Origin: Trichobilharzia szidati
Taxonomy: Eukaryota > Platyhelminthes > Trematoda > Strigeidida > Schistosomatidae
DNA: 64,000 bases
Reading direction: 5' to 3'
NCBI GenBank assembly: GCA_944472155.2
Contig: OX235274.1
Span: 33,354,052 to 33,418,051 of the forward strand
Of the stretch, positions 10,650 through 22,141 are shown piece by piece (positions within the stretch are counted from its first letter, which is position 1; each line of letters begins with the position of its first letter). The translations under genes were made by a program, and so were the position numbers. Under the pieces are notes generated by a model, which worked only from the letters and a program-made list of their open reading frames with translations, was not told where the DNA came from and did not search any database.

Positions 10650-12480
10650 GTAATTTGTTGCCAGTGTATGGATGAAGTGTTGGTATCCGTTTCGAGTAGT
10701 CATCAGCCCATAGCAAATTCTGTGCAGACATCGGCACATGTTCCTTAATAGATACATAAGATGTATGAATGCGTGCTTTTGGGTTATTTGGCTTTCTAAA
10801 TGTAGTCTTTAGCCAATGTTGGGGGCATTTTCTATAATTTTCAGTTCGTAAAACATTAGAAAGGGGCTGGCTAACAACGGGTTTACGTAGTGGATGAGCA
10901 GATTAATACCCACTACCTCACTTTGCTGTTCGTTTAGAATTAGTGGCTGGATATAATTGGCTTTCCACTTGAGACCGATAAGGCCCACCTCTAGGAGCTT
11001 GGTCTACAATATATAAATTTCTCTTAGAAAGATGGCTTGGAGGTGCTTTCGTTTCCATCATATCAAAGGACTATCTTGCTGCGGGCTCAGTATTTAATTT
11101 ATTTACTTCCTTTTCCCCTTTCTTATGACCAACCGGTTGATGATGGCTGACAGGGCAGCCAGCACATGCTATGTAGGGTGTCTTCTGCTTGGACACCTCC
11201 TGCGCTTTAGTTTCCCTAGTGGAAACGCCTTAGGAACTTGGGAACTTGGGTAACTACATTAGACTGGTACTTCATAGTGGGTGGATTGTAAGACTGAGGA
11301 ATAAGTGACTCATTAGGAGGTGGGTGGAACACCAGTGGGATGGGTTTTGATGTTTTTCTGCCTCTTGACGTTTATGTCAGTGTGCAAACGATGTATTTCA
11401 ACATTATGTTCTGTTGAATTATCTATTTCCACCATTTCAGTGTAGGCGTCAGTATCTTTATATAATGCTTGGCTAATATTTTTCTGTGCCTGCGAAAATG
11501 TTTGATGCATGTGGTCATCAGGTATTTCACTAAACGGAATAACGCATGGAACATCACCTATAGTTGTCCTATTAGGGTTAGCAGCATTTAGTGTTCCTGA
11601 GTGGCATCGTCTTTGGCATGGTGTTAAATCAGGTGCAACCCTAATGTTAGTGTAGTGTGTTGAAGAGCCTATTATCTTACCAGATTTCAGAAAATTCCTG
11701 GATTCCTCAATAGACCTGAACTTGAAAAGCATCGGACATGAGTAGTTTGCAGATTTCTTACGAAGACGCAAAACCTGACATTCTGTCAACGACATATTGC
11801 AAGCCTTTAGACACGAAGTCTTAAGTTTGGCAGTAGGCTCTCTATCTGGAATTCCATAGGCCAAGAAGTTATGTGAAGACATCCTCTTCGCATCTTCTTC
11901 AGCCAAACAGTCAGGGATGCGCTCGGGTTTGATAAGTGATTCAAGACAGATGTTTTGCGATGGGTCACACAATTGCGTAAGGGGCATAATGCTGCCAAAC
12001 TTTCTCTGTAGGTTTTCTAATGACTTCTGAAGTGTCAGTAAATCATTTTTGCTACAAGCCGCATTCTCTGTCAGTTCCTCCATGATATCAGATACCATAA
12101 CTCTGGATGTGTCTGGTGTCAAAAGTGTAGAATCGTCAATGAAGGTGAGGTTTTCAGTTGGTTGACGAGTATTAGATTTCAGTCTCTTAACGGTACTTAC
12201 ACGTTTGATAGACTCAGCCATTTTAGAAACAAGAATCTTCACAATTTCAGGAAAAAATTCTTGAGGATATGAGAAAAGATAGCTGTACTATCGAAGCATC
12301 AAAACAACAACAACGATAAACAGATATATACTGCAAAATAAAAAGTCAGACTTTACTTTAACAGTGCTTGCTGGGGATAAAATCCTGAGTTCCAAGTGGT
12401 TATAGAGGGTATCAGAAGACTCTGAGTTGTAGGTTTCACGAGTGAATACTATACGTAGTTCCAGATGACACAATACAATG
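10650..12480 (-). mobile_element. Non-LTR retrotransposon ORF1 segment
   Basis: Carries the open ORF1-like frame at 11313-12221. Downstream on the minus strand (about 11100-10700) are further coding-like but frameshifted pieces such as RNLYIVDQAPRGGPYRSQVE. No endonuclease or reverse transcriptase follows before 10640, so the element is a fragment. Confidence 0.55.
11313..12221 (-). CDS. ORF1-like nucleic-acid-binding protein of a non-LTR retrotransposon
   Basis: An intact 302-codon frame from ATG 12221; a longer GTG start is possible but unlikely in an animal. The N-terminal third is polar. Residues 60-90 have coiled-coil character (KNDLLTLQKSLENLQRKFG). The middle resembles the RRM-like half of LINE ORF1 proteins: NFLAYGIPDREPT, then LFKFRSIEESRNFLKSGK, then IRVAPDLTPCQRR. 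The last is the common 'D-x-T-P-x-Q-R' ORF1 signature. The protein would coat element RNA. It has no stops or frameshifts, unlike every other element frame here. A domesticated single-copy gene is an alternative, but the flanking decayed ORF1-type sequence argues for an element. Confidence 0.6.
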   Translation of the reverse strand: MAESIKRVSTVKRLKSNTRQPTENLTFIDDSTLLTPDTSRVMVSDIMEELTENAACSKNDLLTLQKSLENLQRKFGSIMPLTQLCDPSQNICLESLIKPERIPDCLAEEDAKRMSSHNFLAYGIPDREPTAKLKTSCLKACNMSLTECQVLRLRKKSANYSCPMLFKFRSIEESRNFLKSGKIIGSSTHYTNIRVAPDLTPCQRRCHSGTLNAANPNRTTIGDVPCVIPFSEIPDDHMHQTFSQAQKNISQALYKDTDAYTEMVEIDNSTEHNVEIHRLHTDINVKRQKNIKTHPTGVPPTS

Positions 12481-12649
12481 CTTGTTAGGTATGGATATGT
12501 GGATAATGTGAGGAAAGCGGCTAATTTCCAAAATAATAAGGAAAGATGATTTACGCAGAAACTGAATACCTGTAGAGCAACACTTCAAATGTTCAAAAAT
12601 GTAATAACAAATAGAATATCGAATAAAATTAAAGAAATTTCCTCAACCA

Positions 12650-14450
12650 ATTGGGGATCATCCAAACCTAGATGGCCGAGATAAGGATAATGTCTGAATT
12701 AGCTTCTTTTGAGTGCACAAATTAGGCTTCTTAATGTGTTTCCCAACAGACTCAGCAATATTTAGTAAATGAACTCTTAAGGTGAAGTTAAGATTTGTTG
12801 GTATGCGGTAAATGACCCTGAAAGCGTGGTTAACATCAATCTTGTGTTCTGTATCCACAAGATGAGAAAGAATAGCTCTACGAATAGATTTTCTTTGTCC
12901 TTAACCTAACCACGCAGGGTGATGTTCGGAAATCCGATGAGAAACACGCCTAATTGTACGGCCTATGTAACTGGCTCCACAGGAGCAGTTAAAGTGGTAG
13001 ATACATATGGAGGAGGCGAAATTAGGAAGTTTATCTTTAAAACCATCCATATTTTGCATTCGAGAGTTAGAGACATAGCGTAATTCAGCAGCAGGGAGTG
13101 CCCTTTTTTAACGCATTTCCAAGGCATTGTGTTAGTATCTCGCTGATGTTGTCCCCGAGGAACTGAGGTCGTAAGAAGGAGGTCTTCCCTTTTCGAAACT
13201 GTTAGCATTTTGGCCTACTTCGATTTCTGATTCATATTCTTATTGACGAATTTCTCTGGATAACCGTTCTCGTTCTTCAACTGTTTAATGATATTAAGCT
13301 CCTCATTAGGGCATCAGAGAAGATTGCTATTGCTCTGTGAACCAAGCACTTTATTAGATTGCGTTTGCATTTCAAAGGCACACAGCTGAAAAAGTGAATA
13401 AAATGACCAGCTGATGTAGGTTTTCTACATACAAACCTTATTGTACTGTCCACTTTTCTAGTCACAAGGACGTACAGAATGAAATGGCTGTCTTTTTATT
13501 TCTTGACGGTAAAATTCGTTGCAGCCTTAACGTCGTTAAGTTTGTCCAGGTGGGATGTTCTTTGCTTCATCCTCATTTTTCATTGTCAAAAATATATCAT
13601 TTATGTACCGATAGTAGAATTCTAGTTCATCAGTTGCGTCTTCTAAAGGCCCATTCTCTAATTTCACAAAGAAATTTTGTTCTAATGGGTCCTAGTAGTG
13701 ACCCCCACCACCAACGTGTCTGTATAGTTCCTTATTAAATGAATAGTGAACAACTATTCTGCAGCATGTGCATCTGTAGCTCAGCGTTAAGGACGCTCAC
13801 CGACCATACACATGGTCCGGGGTTCGTTCTCCGACCGACGCAGACCTGATCTCGGCAGTTGGCCTGCTGAATTAGGGCTACCGATATCGTATGCTGAAAA
13901 TTCCACAGTTGTATTGAAATGCTGTGTGGAGTCAAGCTATAATAAAAATATCTAAAAAGTATATAACATATTTCAGGAGAAGCTCTTTCAGAAAGATATC
14001 GGAATGCCGATATTGATGCTTCTCCTTCTGAGGTCTTTGCATACAATGTCTACTGTTTCCACAAGTGGCACGCTGGTGAAGAAAGGAGACACGTCAAATG
14101 ATATCATGAATTTATCGGCACAATTTAAACCTTTCATCCTTTCAACGGATCCAAAAATAACTTTACACCGCACTTCACCATCTGAGTATGTTGAGGCTGC
14201 AAGAATTTGAATAAACATTTGACCATGGTTTAGTCAATTTGACATATCCAATACTGGTCGAAATGCTAAACCATTTTGTGGACTTTTAGTAAATCAAATA
14301 ATCTTGACGTGAACGTTCCAGTGGGTTTCAGTGATTTATACTGAATTTGTGAGATAAAGCCTCGTTGTTTCAGTCTTCTCAAAGTTTCAGCTAACTGATT
14401 ATCTAATTCTACAATCGGATCCAGGGAGGGTAAGATTTTCTGGAATTTTA
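12650..14450 (-). mobile_element. Penelope-like retroelement, broken (reverse transcriptase plus GIY-YIG)
   Basis: Read on the minus strand, the pieces come in Penelope order. First are LRRLKQRGFISQIQY and a decayed palm entry (14400-14230), then MISFDVSPFFTSVPLVETVD (about 14140-14060). The RKPT motif region follows (13450-13310). A GIY-YIG domain comes next (CSCGASYIGRT, then SHRISEHHPAWL, about 13000-12900), and the C-terminal block is DTEHKIDVNHAFRVIYRIP (12858 on). A single TAA separates GIY-YIG from the C-terminus, and other frameshifts are present. A family B SINE is inserted at 13768-13960. Penelope-like elements prime at DNA ends or nicks made by this endonuclease. This copy is inactive. 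Confidence 0.82.
13768..13960 (+). repeat. Family B tRNA-headed SINE, inserted in the Penelope-like element
   Basis: The tRNA-like head has a box-A-like segment (tagctcagcg) and a box B (ggttcgttctcc). It is followed by the B body: ggcctgctgaattagggctac, ctgaaaattccacagttg and gagtcaagctat. The body matches copies at 30155-30318 and 58853-59040. Confidence 0.75.
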
Positions 14451-14699
14451 CATTGTCACTTAATAAAAATATCCATTAAAATTTTTCAAAAAGAATTGCT
14501 GCTGAACGAAAAATATTCTTTTCGATAGCTTCATCATCAGGTTCTACAGCTATATATACAAAGTATTGAATGAATTGGTGTTATTAACGACATCAATGTT
14601 CAAACAAAAATGAATCAATAATGACACTAATGGTTAACAGTTCGATAGCATCAACATAACCACACACTGAATATGAGAAAATTTAGAGAGATAATACAA

Positions 14700-15008
14700 A
14701 TTCATGCATTTGTTGTCTCCACTTAAGGCCAGGGTAGTAGTGACCGGATTTGTCTTTTTTGCACACAAAGTAGTGGTTGTTTGACGTGAGTCACGATAGC
14801 CTCTGCTGTTTTGGGGTATGTGGTGCCTGGATATTTTTGGCAATTTATTCTCTACCCGGTAGGTGATAGGGAAGGATTCTTCAATGCTGACATCGTGGCC
14901 GGTTTGGACCAATCGGTCTAATATCGAACTGCTGGTGCTTTTTACTACACCTTTACTTAGCCACACTAATTGATATTCCCGTGTACGAAAGACTAAGTTC
15001 TCATATTC
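14700..15008 (-). mobile_element. Penelope-like element, C-terminal fragment
   Basis: The minus strand gives the end of the GIY-YIG region and the C-terminal block of a second Penelope-like copy: EYQLVWLSKGVVKSTSSSIL, then LVQTGHDVSIEESFPITYRV, then LCAKKTNPVTTTLALSG. It abuts the oppositely oriented copy that starts at about 15010. Confidence 0.65.
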
Positions 15009-15009
15009 A

Positions 15010-17790
15010 CTGTATTGGATCAGTTTCAATTTTGTGGGCTGACTGTAGCTTTGAAGGTTCTCAATGAGTGCCTGAAGTATAACGATAAGTTCCATAAAAC
15101 AAAGGCTGCGTTGAACTTCATTAACAAGTCCAGCGACTCAAATCACTATCCCAAATTTTATTGCAAGTCTCTACGTCAAAGCAGGGTCAAGTTCAATAAG
15201 AAGACGCTGAAACGCATTATACCGAGCAGACTCTTTATATATATTTATGTAGAGGAGAATGAAATGAATACCGCCCGCAGGCAATATGCAGTAAATGAAC
15301 TGCCAGAGGATCTCAGAATGCCTTTTATGGAATACATTACTCAAGTTAGTGAAGCAAGAGAACAGAAAAAGCAGATGGAGCTTATGAAAGGACTTGAAAA
15401 AAAGCCAGAGGTTATTAGATTTCCAGAATAACCTAAAAAGTACACCCAAAATTTAAGTAGTGTTGGATTATATAAGGCGAAACTCAAAGTACTTCCCGTT
15501 GGCCCTAGATATGGCGATAGACGTAAACGAGTCAACCACTTAGATACTGAATTTGAAAACCAACTTAGTCAAACAAGGGATCTAGTTCCATCATCCACTC
15601 TGAAACTAAAACGCTTCAAATCCAATCTAGTGGATTGTTGTTATCAGTACGAAACAATCAAATACGACAGAAAAGGTTTCTTGACAAACTGTCACGGAGA
15701 AGAACTAAAGAAAATGATAAATGGCGAAAGACTCACAATCATAAAGCCTGATAAAGGATCAGGAGCAATCCTTCTCTATAGAAGTGACTGCTATTCAGCG
15801 GATATGATGGTGGGGACTTAAGAGAACCACCCTTATCTGTGGGAATGCGTTCTATTACTAAGGCTCCTGAGTTTGAATAACTTCAACAAAAATTAAATAA
15901 AAGCTGCTTGTATGCCAAAGCTTGTGTATAAACTCCTTGAAAACAAGCTCATGGTACGATTTCTCTACTTCAGGAGGACATCTAACTGTATAAATCAGAA
16001 CAACAGCATAAATAATTATTATCATACCTTTTTTTTCTTCTACATATTTTATGTAATTTGGCGTTTGGATTTAACTTCTCCAATTTCTATTCCCATTACC
16101 CTATATAGGTGTGAAAATCATTATTCGTTTTGCCCTTATATTTTAAAAAAATTTATTATTGTATATCTTCTGTTGTTGTTTACTACCACAAACTTGAACT
16201 AACTGTTAGTATGTAACACTATAAAACTCAATGACTCTAAATTATTAGTAACGAAAAGGGGAATAAACCCTGCGGTTATCGCATGTTGTTTGCTTAAATT
16301 ATTATTATTTGCTGGCTGCCTCTGCACCTCTCTTTCTGTTTTCTTCTCTTCTCGAAGGTATTGCATTGGAGCATTGCAAAATGTACAGTGGTGCTGCTTT
16401 CTACGTTTGTATTACTTGAGCGTTATTCAGAACATTGTTAGCACATACGATGAACAACGGAACAAATTCCATTCTGAAATCTGTTTATCATCGCAAAGTT
16501 GGTCCGTTGTATCTGCTAATACCAAAATAATGTTGTACTTACCCTCTATTGTGGAGTTGTATAAATTTTTGAACCCTTAATAATTGATCAAATGATAATG
16601 ATCGTAAGCTCTGCATCCTGTGTGTCTTACTCTAGCACCTGTATACACCTCTCTTCTTACCTTCCATTAACGCAACACTTCGTAATTGCCGCATGAATTT
16701 GACTGACTATAAGTATATTATAGATTATAATTTAGACTTGAACCAATATATTGTAATCTATTCTAATAAAGTTTCTAGAGGTATTTTTTCCATCTTTCCA
16801 ATTTTTAATGGCATAAGACAGTGTTCCATTTCAAATTGCACCTGTCAAATATGATCATGCCTGTACAAACAGTATGTCAATCATGTAAATGCTTAATTTA
16901 TGTGAAATATATATTATTATTATATTAAAAGGATGAATGATATATTGAAGGATATAGTGAAGTTTCAAAAACTTAAGAAAAAGAAAGATTTCAACAACAA
17001 AATACCCAACGACTTAACCAGACCTTTGGAGAAAATAAGGGAGGAACAGATATTTCCTGAAAGCTAATGTGAACAAATCAGGCCAAAGGGCATGTACACG
17101 CCATGATTACATGATCTACCTAAAGTGTATAAACCGCGGGGGCCGTTAAGACCAATACTTGGTATTCAAAACTCGCCATAGATGGTTAGTAAATGCTCTC
17201 AAAATTTTGCATAAGCATATAGTGAAACATAGCCTTAAAGATGTATTTGAATTCGTAGACAAAATCAAAGATATTAGTATCTGGGATGAAACTATGATAT
17301 CTTTGGATTCATTCACAATTACACCTCTAGTAGAGACAGGTTAACTACATATGTGAACAACTGAATAACCAGTCGATAAATGTTGGCATCCGAATGGAAA
17401 TCCTAAAAGAATTTTTATTAAGCTGTACCATGAATATAAATTTCAGATTTGATGACACACTTTACAGGCAAGTAGCGATGGGCTACCCACTGGGTCCCAT
17501 TTTGGTAGACTTCTTTCCACGTAAATTAGAAAATGAACCTTCGAAAAACCTTAACGAAAAGTTCTCATTTTATTGCCGGTATATGGATGACACCTTTATT
17601 TTCCGTGATAATGACTCTGATAGGAACACAAAAATGGTTTACCACTTCCACCAGTACTGGATATGTTAAATTTACCAAACCATAGCCAAATGTTTGTTCA
17701 AACCTTTGCAAAACTTGTTATAGATCCTGTGGAAGTCTGAGCAGACAAATTTGACAGAACAATCCAGAATCAACGTCTCTATCTCACAGT
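15010..17790 (+). mobile_element. Penelope-like retroelement, nested and rearranged
   Basis: The plus strand carries the N-terminal part (15015-15820): NHYPKFYCKSLRQSRVKF, then FKSNLVDCCYQYE and LTIIKPDKGSGAILL, the Penelope 'KADKGS' equivalent. After a 0.9-kb insert (16000-16928) the frame resumes with RMNDILKDIVKFQKL (16930). It continues through LRPILGI (17150), TMISLDSFTITPLVET and RQVAMGYPLGPILVDFF to YCRYMDDTFIFRD (about 17575-17610), the catalytic Y-x-DD region. At about 17636 it jumps back to PPVLDMLNLPNHSQMF, an earlier part of the reverse transcriptase, so the 3' end is chimeric. Multiple stops make it dead. Confidence 0.8.
16000..16928 (+). mobile_element. LINE 3' fragment nested in the Penelope-like element
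   Basis: This AT-rich, non-Penelope block ends with catgcctgtacaaac and a TTATTATTAT-type tail at 16928. That tail resembles those at about 6100-6150 and 18450-18520. Both flanks are Penelope-like coding sequence, which shows it is an insertion. Confidence 0.5.
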
Positions 17791-17977
17791 GGGTTTCCTT
17801 TACTTTCTCAGTTGTGATGGGGTTGTGTCGCTGAGACTTAACTTAATGAGTATCTGATCTATGGCTTCAATGTCGCTCCAAGAATTAACTTTATTTGCTT
17901 TTTTACCTGGCGCGTCCTGTAGAAAGTCAATCTTGTTATTTATCAGATGGTCGTGTACCTGTTTTGCAAAACTCGCA

Positions 17978-18287
17978 CTTCGTTTCGTTTTCAACCCGTG
18001 GGTGTAGGCATACGATAACCAACCAATATTGAGCTGTGCAGGATTTTCTCCTCTTCCTGAAATAGCGTTCAACCACGTGGTTGTCGCTCAACTTCGATGG
18101 AAACCTTCGTGGAAGATTTACAAATTAACAATTATAAGAATCTGTTCCGATTGCTTGTACTATATAATTCAACAATTTGAACTTTAAAAAAAGTGATAAT
18201 CTTACTATCCCTTGTAAACGTTGTACTTACCTCAATATTGGTTGGCTATCGTATGCCTACAACTACGGGTTGAAAACGAAATGAAGT
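17978..18287. repeat. Inverted duplication (about 57-bp arms)
   Basis: The left arm (17978-18036) and right arm (18230-18287) are inverted copies differing at only a few positions (core: caatattggttgg, atcgtatgcctaca, gggttgaaaacgaaa). They are separated by about 195 bp. The left arm lies inside a minus-strand open frame (18072-17800) of unknown identity, and the right arm repeats part of the same peptide (NIGWLSYAY). Confidence 0.65.
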
Positions 18288-19089
18288 CGATTTTCCTGCG
18301 CAACATGGAGGACTGCTGTTTAATCCAATAATGATACGACATGGGTCAGACAATGAGTGTATTTATATATATATATCAAATATTTAGCTGTTCAAACATT
18401 ACTTACTTGTAGACAATCAACTATTTGTCATTATATCATACTTGATCGTGTCTGTAAAAATGGCATGCATTTTCATGTAAATTTATGTTTATATGAAATA
18501 TAAATTATTATTATTATAACATTCTGCAAAGTGGTGCCATTGGTGAGAAAATATTTTAAAAACTGAGTGAATCGCAGAATAGGGGCAACCTAATTCAAAA
18601 ATGGAACAGATGAAAAAATGGCAGCCAGTGACACAAAATTTAAAAGTATGTGGTCAGCGTTGTTTTTGGACCTTCAGATTAAAGTCGTAAAGTATGAAAA
18701 CTATTGAAGTAAGGTACAGGTACCAGGGTGTTTGAAAATACAAAAAAGGAACACGCTAACCAAACAACAGCGTTTTGTGTTGTTAACACAGTACATATAG
18801 AAAGTATATATCAGTAGATTAACTATTTAAGCTACACGAATTGCGACAACAATATCATTCACAGGGTATCTGCAGGAGTTTACTGCAGTAAGTGCAGTTC
18901 ACACGGCCTAATCATTTGAGCAGTTTTGTGTATAACTTCAATTTGTATATTACTTCCTCGAAGATTTTCACAGTTCCTTAAGTCCCAGACTACACCTACT
19001 AATCTGCCATTTCCGCAGTCGTGAGCGAAGTTCAAATATTAAGTCCTCTACTAGCAGACAACGTAGCGTCAAATACCCCACAACACGCT
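18288..19089. other. AT-rich spacer with a LINE-type tail
   Basis: A LINE-like tail (tgtctgtaaaaatggcatgc, then ATT repeats) ends near 18520. The rest, to 19089, shows no gene or known repeat. Confidence 0.35.
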
Positions 19090-20257
19090 CAGGTTGTGAG
19101 GCTTATTGTCAGATGCCTGTATTGCGATTTGAGAGAGCTGAGAGGAAAGGTAGGTTAATTCGGAAATCTCCAATCACACCTACACCTTTAAATAATAATC
19201 CTGACTGAGACATGGCTAATCCCCATTATCACCGACAACGAAATCAGTATAAGTATACGTTTAATAGACCCACCACTCACTGAACTACCAGACTCTATAT
19301 GGTTTCATTTCACCAAGCATTTACTGGGTGCCATCTACCGATCACCCACCTGTGGAGCAAAGCCCAAACAGCTACCGCTCAGCGCCATGACAGGGATACG
19401 GTACTTCTGCTATGACCAAATCACTATAGCTGGGGTTTTCAGTGCCCCATCTCTTAGCATTGGCTCGAAATATGCTCAGGGAAAATTCGGTCGAAATGTA
19501 CTATAAACCATTAGAAATACAGGACTGATTAAGCATACTGGAAATGACATTAGGTGGGGCCCAATTGGAAAGTCATCGAAACTAGGTCAGATTCTAACTA
19601 GTGACCAGCTACTTGTCGAAAATGTCCAGATCATAACTCCTTAGGAAGAAGTGACCACGCAGTCAAAGGACTCGATCTTGCTCTCTCTGAGCGCTTGCAG
19701 GGGAACGCCACGCAGCGTGTCTGTGCCACAACAAGGCGGATTATGCTGCAACGCGAATGGGCTGAGTTATCTGTGGATGAGCGCTGGGGAATGGTAAAAG
19801 AAATAATTCACGCAGAAATCTTGGATACTGCCCCCTTAGTCACAACGCAGCCGAAGAAAGGTCCTCATGCTTGAAGAGAGGTAGGCAACGCATTATGAAA
19901 GCAGAGCGGAAGGCTTGACATATGTGGCGAACGTCCATGGGTCAGACCGACCACGATGCATACCTGGAACTCAGGAACAGGTGCAACACAAGAGCCAGGG
20001 GTGACAGGAGGTCATTTCAGGCTAACCTTGCCAAAATCTCCTAGCGATTCCCACAGGCTTGTATCGATTCATGTTGGAGAGGAAACCAACCAACTAGAGG
20101 GACATGCGCCTTAGTAGGTCCAAACGGTCAATATCTCACTAGTCTGAAGATGGCTAAGACACTCAGTTTAGCCTTCGCCAAACAGTTAAACAGCAGTGTG
20201 GGCATTACCGGTATGGACTAAACTGGCTGCACTACTACTTCACCGGGGGAAAACCTA

Positions 20258-20584
20258 GTGGCTACTCTCCAAACAAACCCAACAATACTACTAGGGAACC
20301 TACAGAGACTCACATCTGGAAAGTCCTCAGGTTGTGACGAAATAAGGCCATCTTTTCTGAAACAGTGCACCGAAGCTCTCTGTAAACGCCTATATGGCTT
20401 GTTCCAACACTTGATGGATTCGGGGAAACTGCCAAGGGAGTGGAAAAGAGCCATCCTTTCTCCGATTTTCAAGGGTGAGGATAGGCAAAATGCCACCTGT
20501 TATAGACCAGTAGCGATACTCTCAGTGGTATCCAAAGAGCTGGAAAGTATAATTAGCCATCACATCAGAGAGCACCTCGACTAG
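20258..20584 (+). pseudogene. Reverse transcriptase N-terminal block of the CR1-like element
   Basis: This is the longest open part of the reverse transcriptase, ending at TAG 20582. It contains fingers motifs (LTSGKSSGCDEIRPSF, EWKRAILSPIFKGEDR, CYRPVAIL). The same frame continues after the stop to the YADD box. Confidence 0.75.
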
Positions 20585-21067
20585 ACTAATAGGCTGCATG
20601 AAGCACAACACGGTTTCAGGAAGGCAGATCCTGTGTAACAAACCTACTATTGGGCATCATACTGGGATATGAATATTCCAATCCATGTGGTCTTCCTAGA
20701 CCTTGAGAAGGTATTTGAAACAGTTTATCATGACCCTCTCGTACACGAAATAAGTCAGGCGGGTAAAGGTGAACTGCTTCTGTCATGATCGAAGGACTAC
20801 CTAGATGAAAGGAAATTCTGCACTAAAGTCAATCGAGTCCGATCATCTTGGCACAGCTCGTCATCAGGAGTTTCGCAGGGCTTTGTCCAAGGACCACTGC
20901 TATTTTTTATTTTTACCAATGACCTACCATGTCGTCTAAGCTGCCAGACTCTTCTATACGCTGACGACGTAAAGATATGGAGGACTATAAAGTGTTCGGA
21001 AGACTCAGATTGTCTGCAGGCAGACCTAAAGCTTCTGGAAGACTTGGCACTGGCCAGTGGTATTGTG

Positions 21068-21328
21068 GTGAGAGATGGTTGCTAGCCAAATTGGTTGACA
21101 GTAATTGAGGTCAAAGGTCAAGATGGACAGGCGGATACAGTTAACATATAGATGAACTGACACAGCCACAAGAGATGCAAGGTTAACTTTCTGTGAGAAA
21201 CAACCAACCAACAGACTGTATTTTCTACTAACATTAACCTAAAATAATGTACATCAAAATCTATAAATACGTGTTGATTTTCCGTAATAAACGTTCTGTT
21301 GCCTGGCCCTTGTCTTCTGTTGTTACAG
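21068..21328 (+). other. Intron-like insert in the reverse-transcriptase frame
   Basis: Starts GTGAGAG and ends with a pyrimidine tract and TTGTTACAG. Removing 261 bp joins LALASGIV to YDFQPEKCKVV in frame. The spacing between those blocks then falls within one residue of what reverse transcriptases of this type usually have. The insert itself has stops in the reading frame and an AATAAA near its 3' end. A small nonautonomous insertion is an alternative. Confidence 0.45.
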
Positions 21329-22054
21329 TATGACTTTCAACCTGAAAAGTGCAAAGTAGTAAAATTACGAACCTGTAGGCTACAGAACGCTAGTTATACC
21401 CTGTGCAATGAAAGCTTTCACTGTACTCCCTCTTGGGAGGAGTCCAAAGGCGGATGACAAAAGGATTAAAGGGTCTCCGAAACAAACCGTATGATGTACG
21501 GCTAAAGAAATTAGGTCTCTTCACAGCTAGCTACTGTCGGCTTCGGTGGGACTTGATTACTGCCTATACGATAACAAATGACCACAAGCACCCAAACAAA
21601 GGTTATCTGCCTCTAAGAATGTGTGGGCTTCCTTCTAGGGATCTCGAAGAGAGCTAAGACTCGAGTGCATCCCCACTTCTTTTCACTGCAAGTTTGGTGT
21701 ACACTAGCTCATAATAAAACGACATTGGATACTGGAACTGAGGTATACTCAGCTCCGACACGAATGGTAAATGTGGTGACAGTCGAGATAACCCAGCACT
21801 TAAAAACGAAATGAAGTTCAAATTAAAAAAGCAGGCATTGCAAATCATGTTATAGTAATATTGCTCGAAATGAAGCAGGAAACATTTACAGGCAGAGATG
21901 TACAAAGGAATCAATTGTGAAATAGCCTTGAAGAGAGGTAAGTAGAAATGCAATAGAACGGTTCAAACTCGTACCCCGAAAAAAGCAACTTATCTGTGTT
22001 ACAGTAAGCAGTGAAACATATATTATATAGGTGGAGTGATGAGAGTATCAGTTA

Positions 22055-22141
22055 TTTTCAAGCATTGGTTTTGTAGGGATTGTTTGATTTGTTGGAGGAT
22101 CTCATCATCTAACTAATGTCAGCTCATGATGAAATCCTCCA
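22055..22141. repeat. Family C internal-deletion derivative (foldback)
   Basis: The two C ends face each other with the centre gone: ggaggatctcatcat is followed 15 bp later by its near-exact inverse, atgatgaaatcctcc. An outer end (caagcattggttttgtaggg) is present on the left only. Confidence 0.6.

Larger units (their letters stand above)
19090..21850 (+). mobile_element. CR1-like non-LTR retrotransposon with reverse transcriptase
   Basis: Endonuclease remnants come first (LTETWLIPI near 19200, LLGAIYRSPT near 19325). A linker follows, then the reverse transcriptase in one frame from about 20240: [79 protein letters not shown], then [10 protein letters not shown] with catalytic YADD at 20957-20968. 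Stops fall at 20582, 20636 and about 20787, but the frame is otherwise kept. After the intron-like insert (21068-21328) the frame resumes as YDFQPEKCKVVKLR. The CR1 C-terminal block follows (MTKGLKGLRNKPYDVRLKKL, LFTASYCRLRWDLI, 21430-21600). The element is dead but is the best-preserved reverse transcriptase in the window. Confidence 0.82.

Noticed and set aside
13768..13850. tRNA gene candidates (here and at 28755, 50570, 58853, 59795 and elsewhere)
   Set aside because: Box A and box B are good, but acceptor stems do not pair cleanly, and each head is followed by a repeat-specific body shared with other copies, so they are SINE heads.
14519..14560. Possible hammerhead near a Penelope-like element (minus strand cctgatgatgaagctatcga)
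   Set aside because: Penelope-like elements are known to carry hammerheads, but here stem II does not form between CTGATGA and GAAA, so it is only a suggestive string.
17800..18072. 90-residue minus-strand open frame
   Set aside because: No recognisable domain, and part of it is duplicated in inverted form nearby. It is kept only as part of the inverted-duplication entry.
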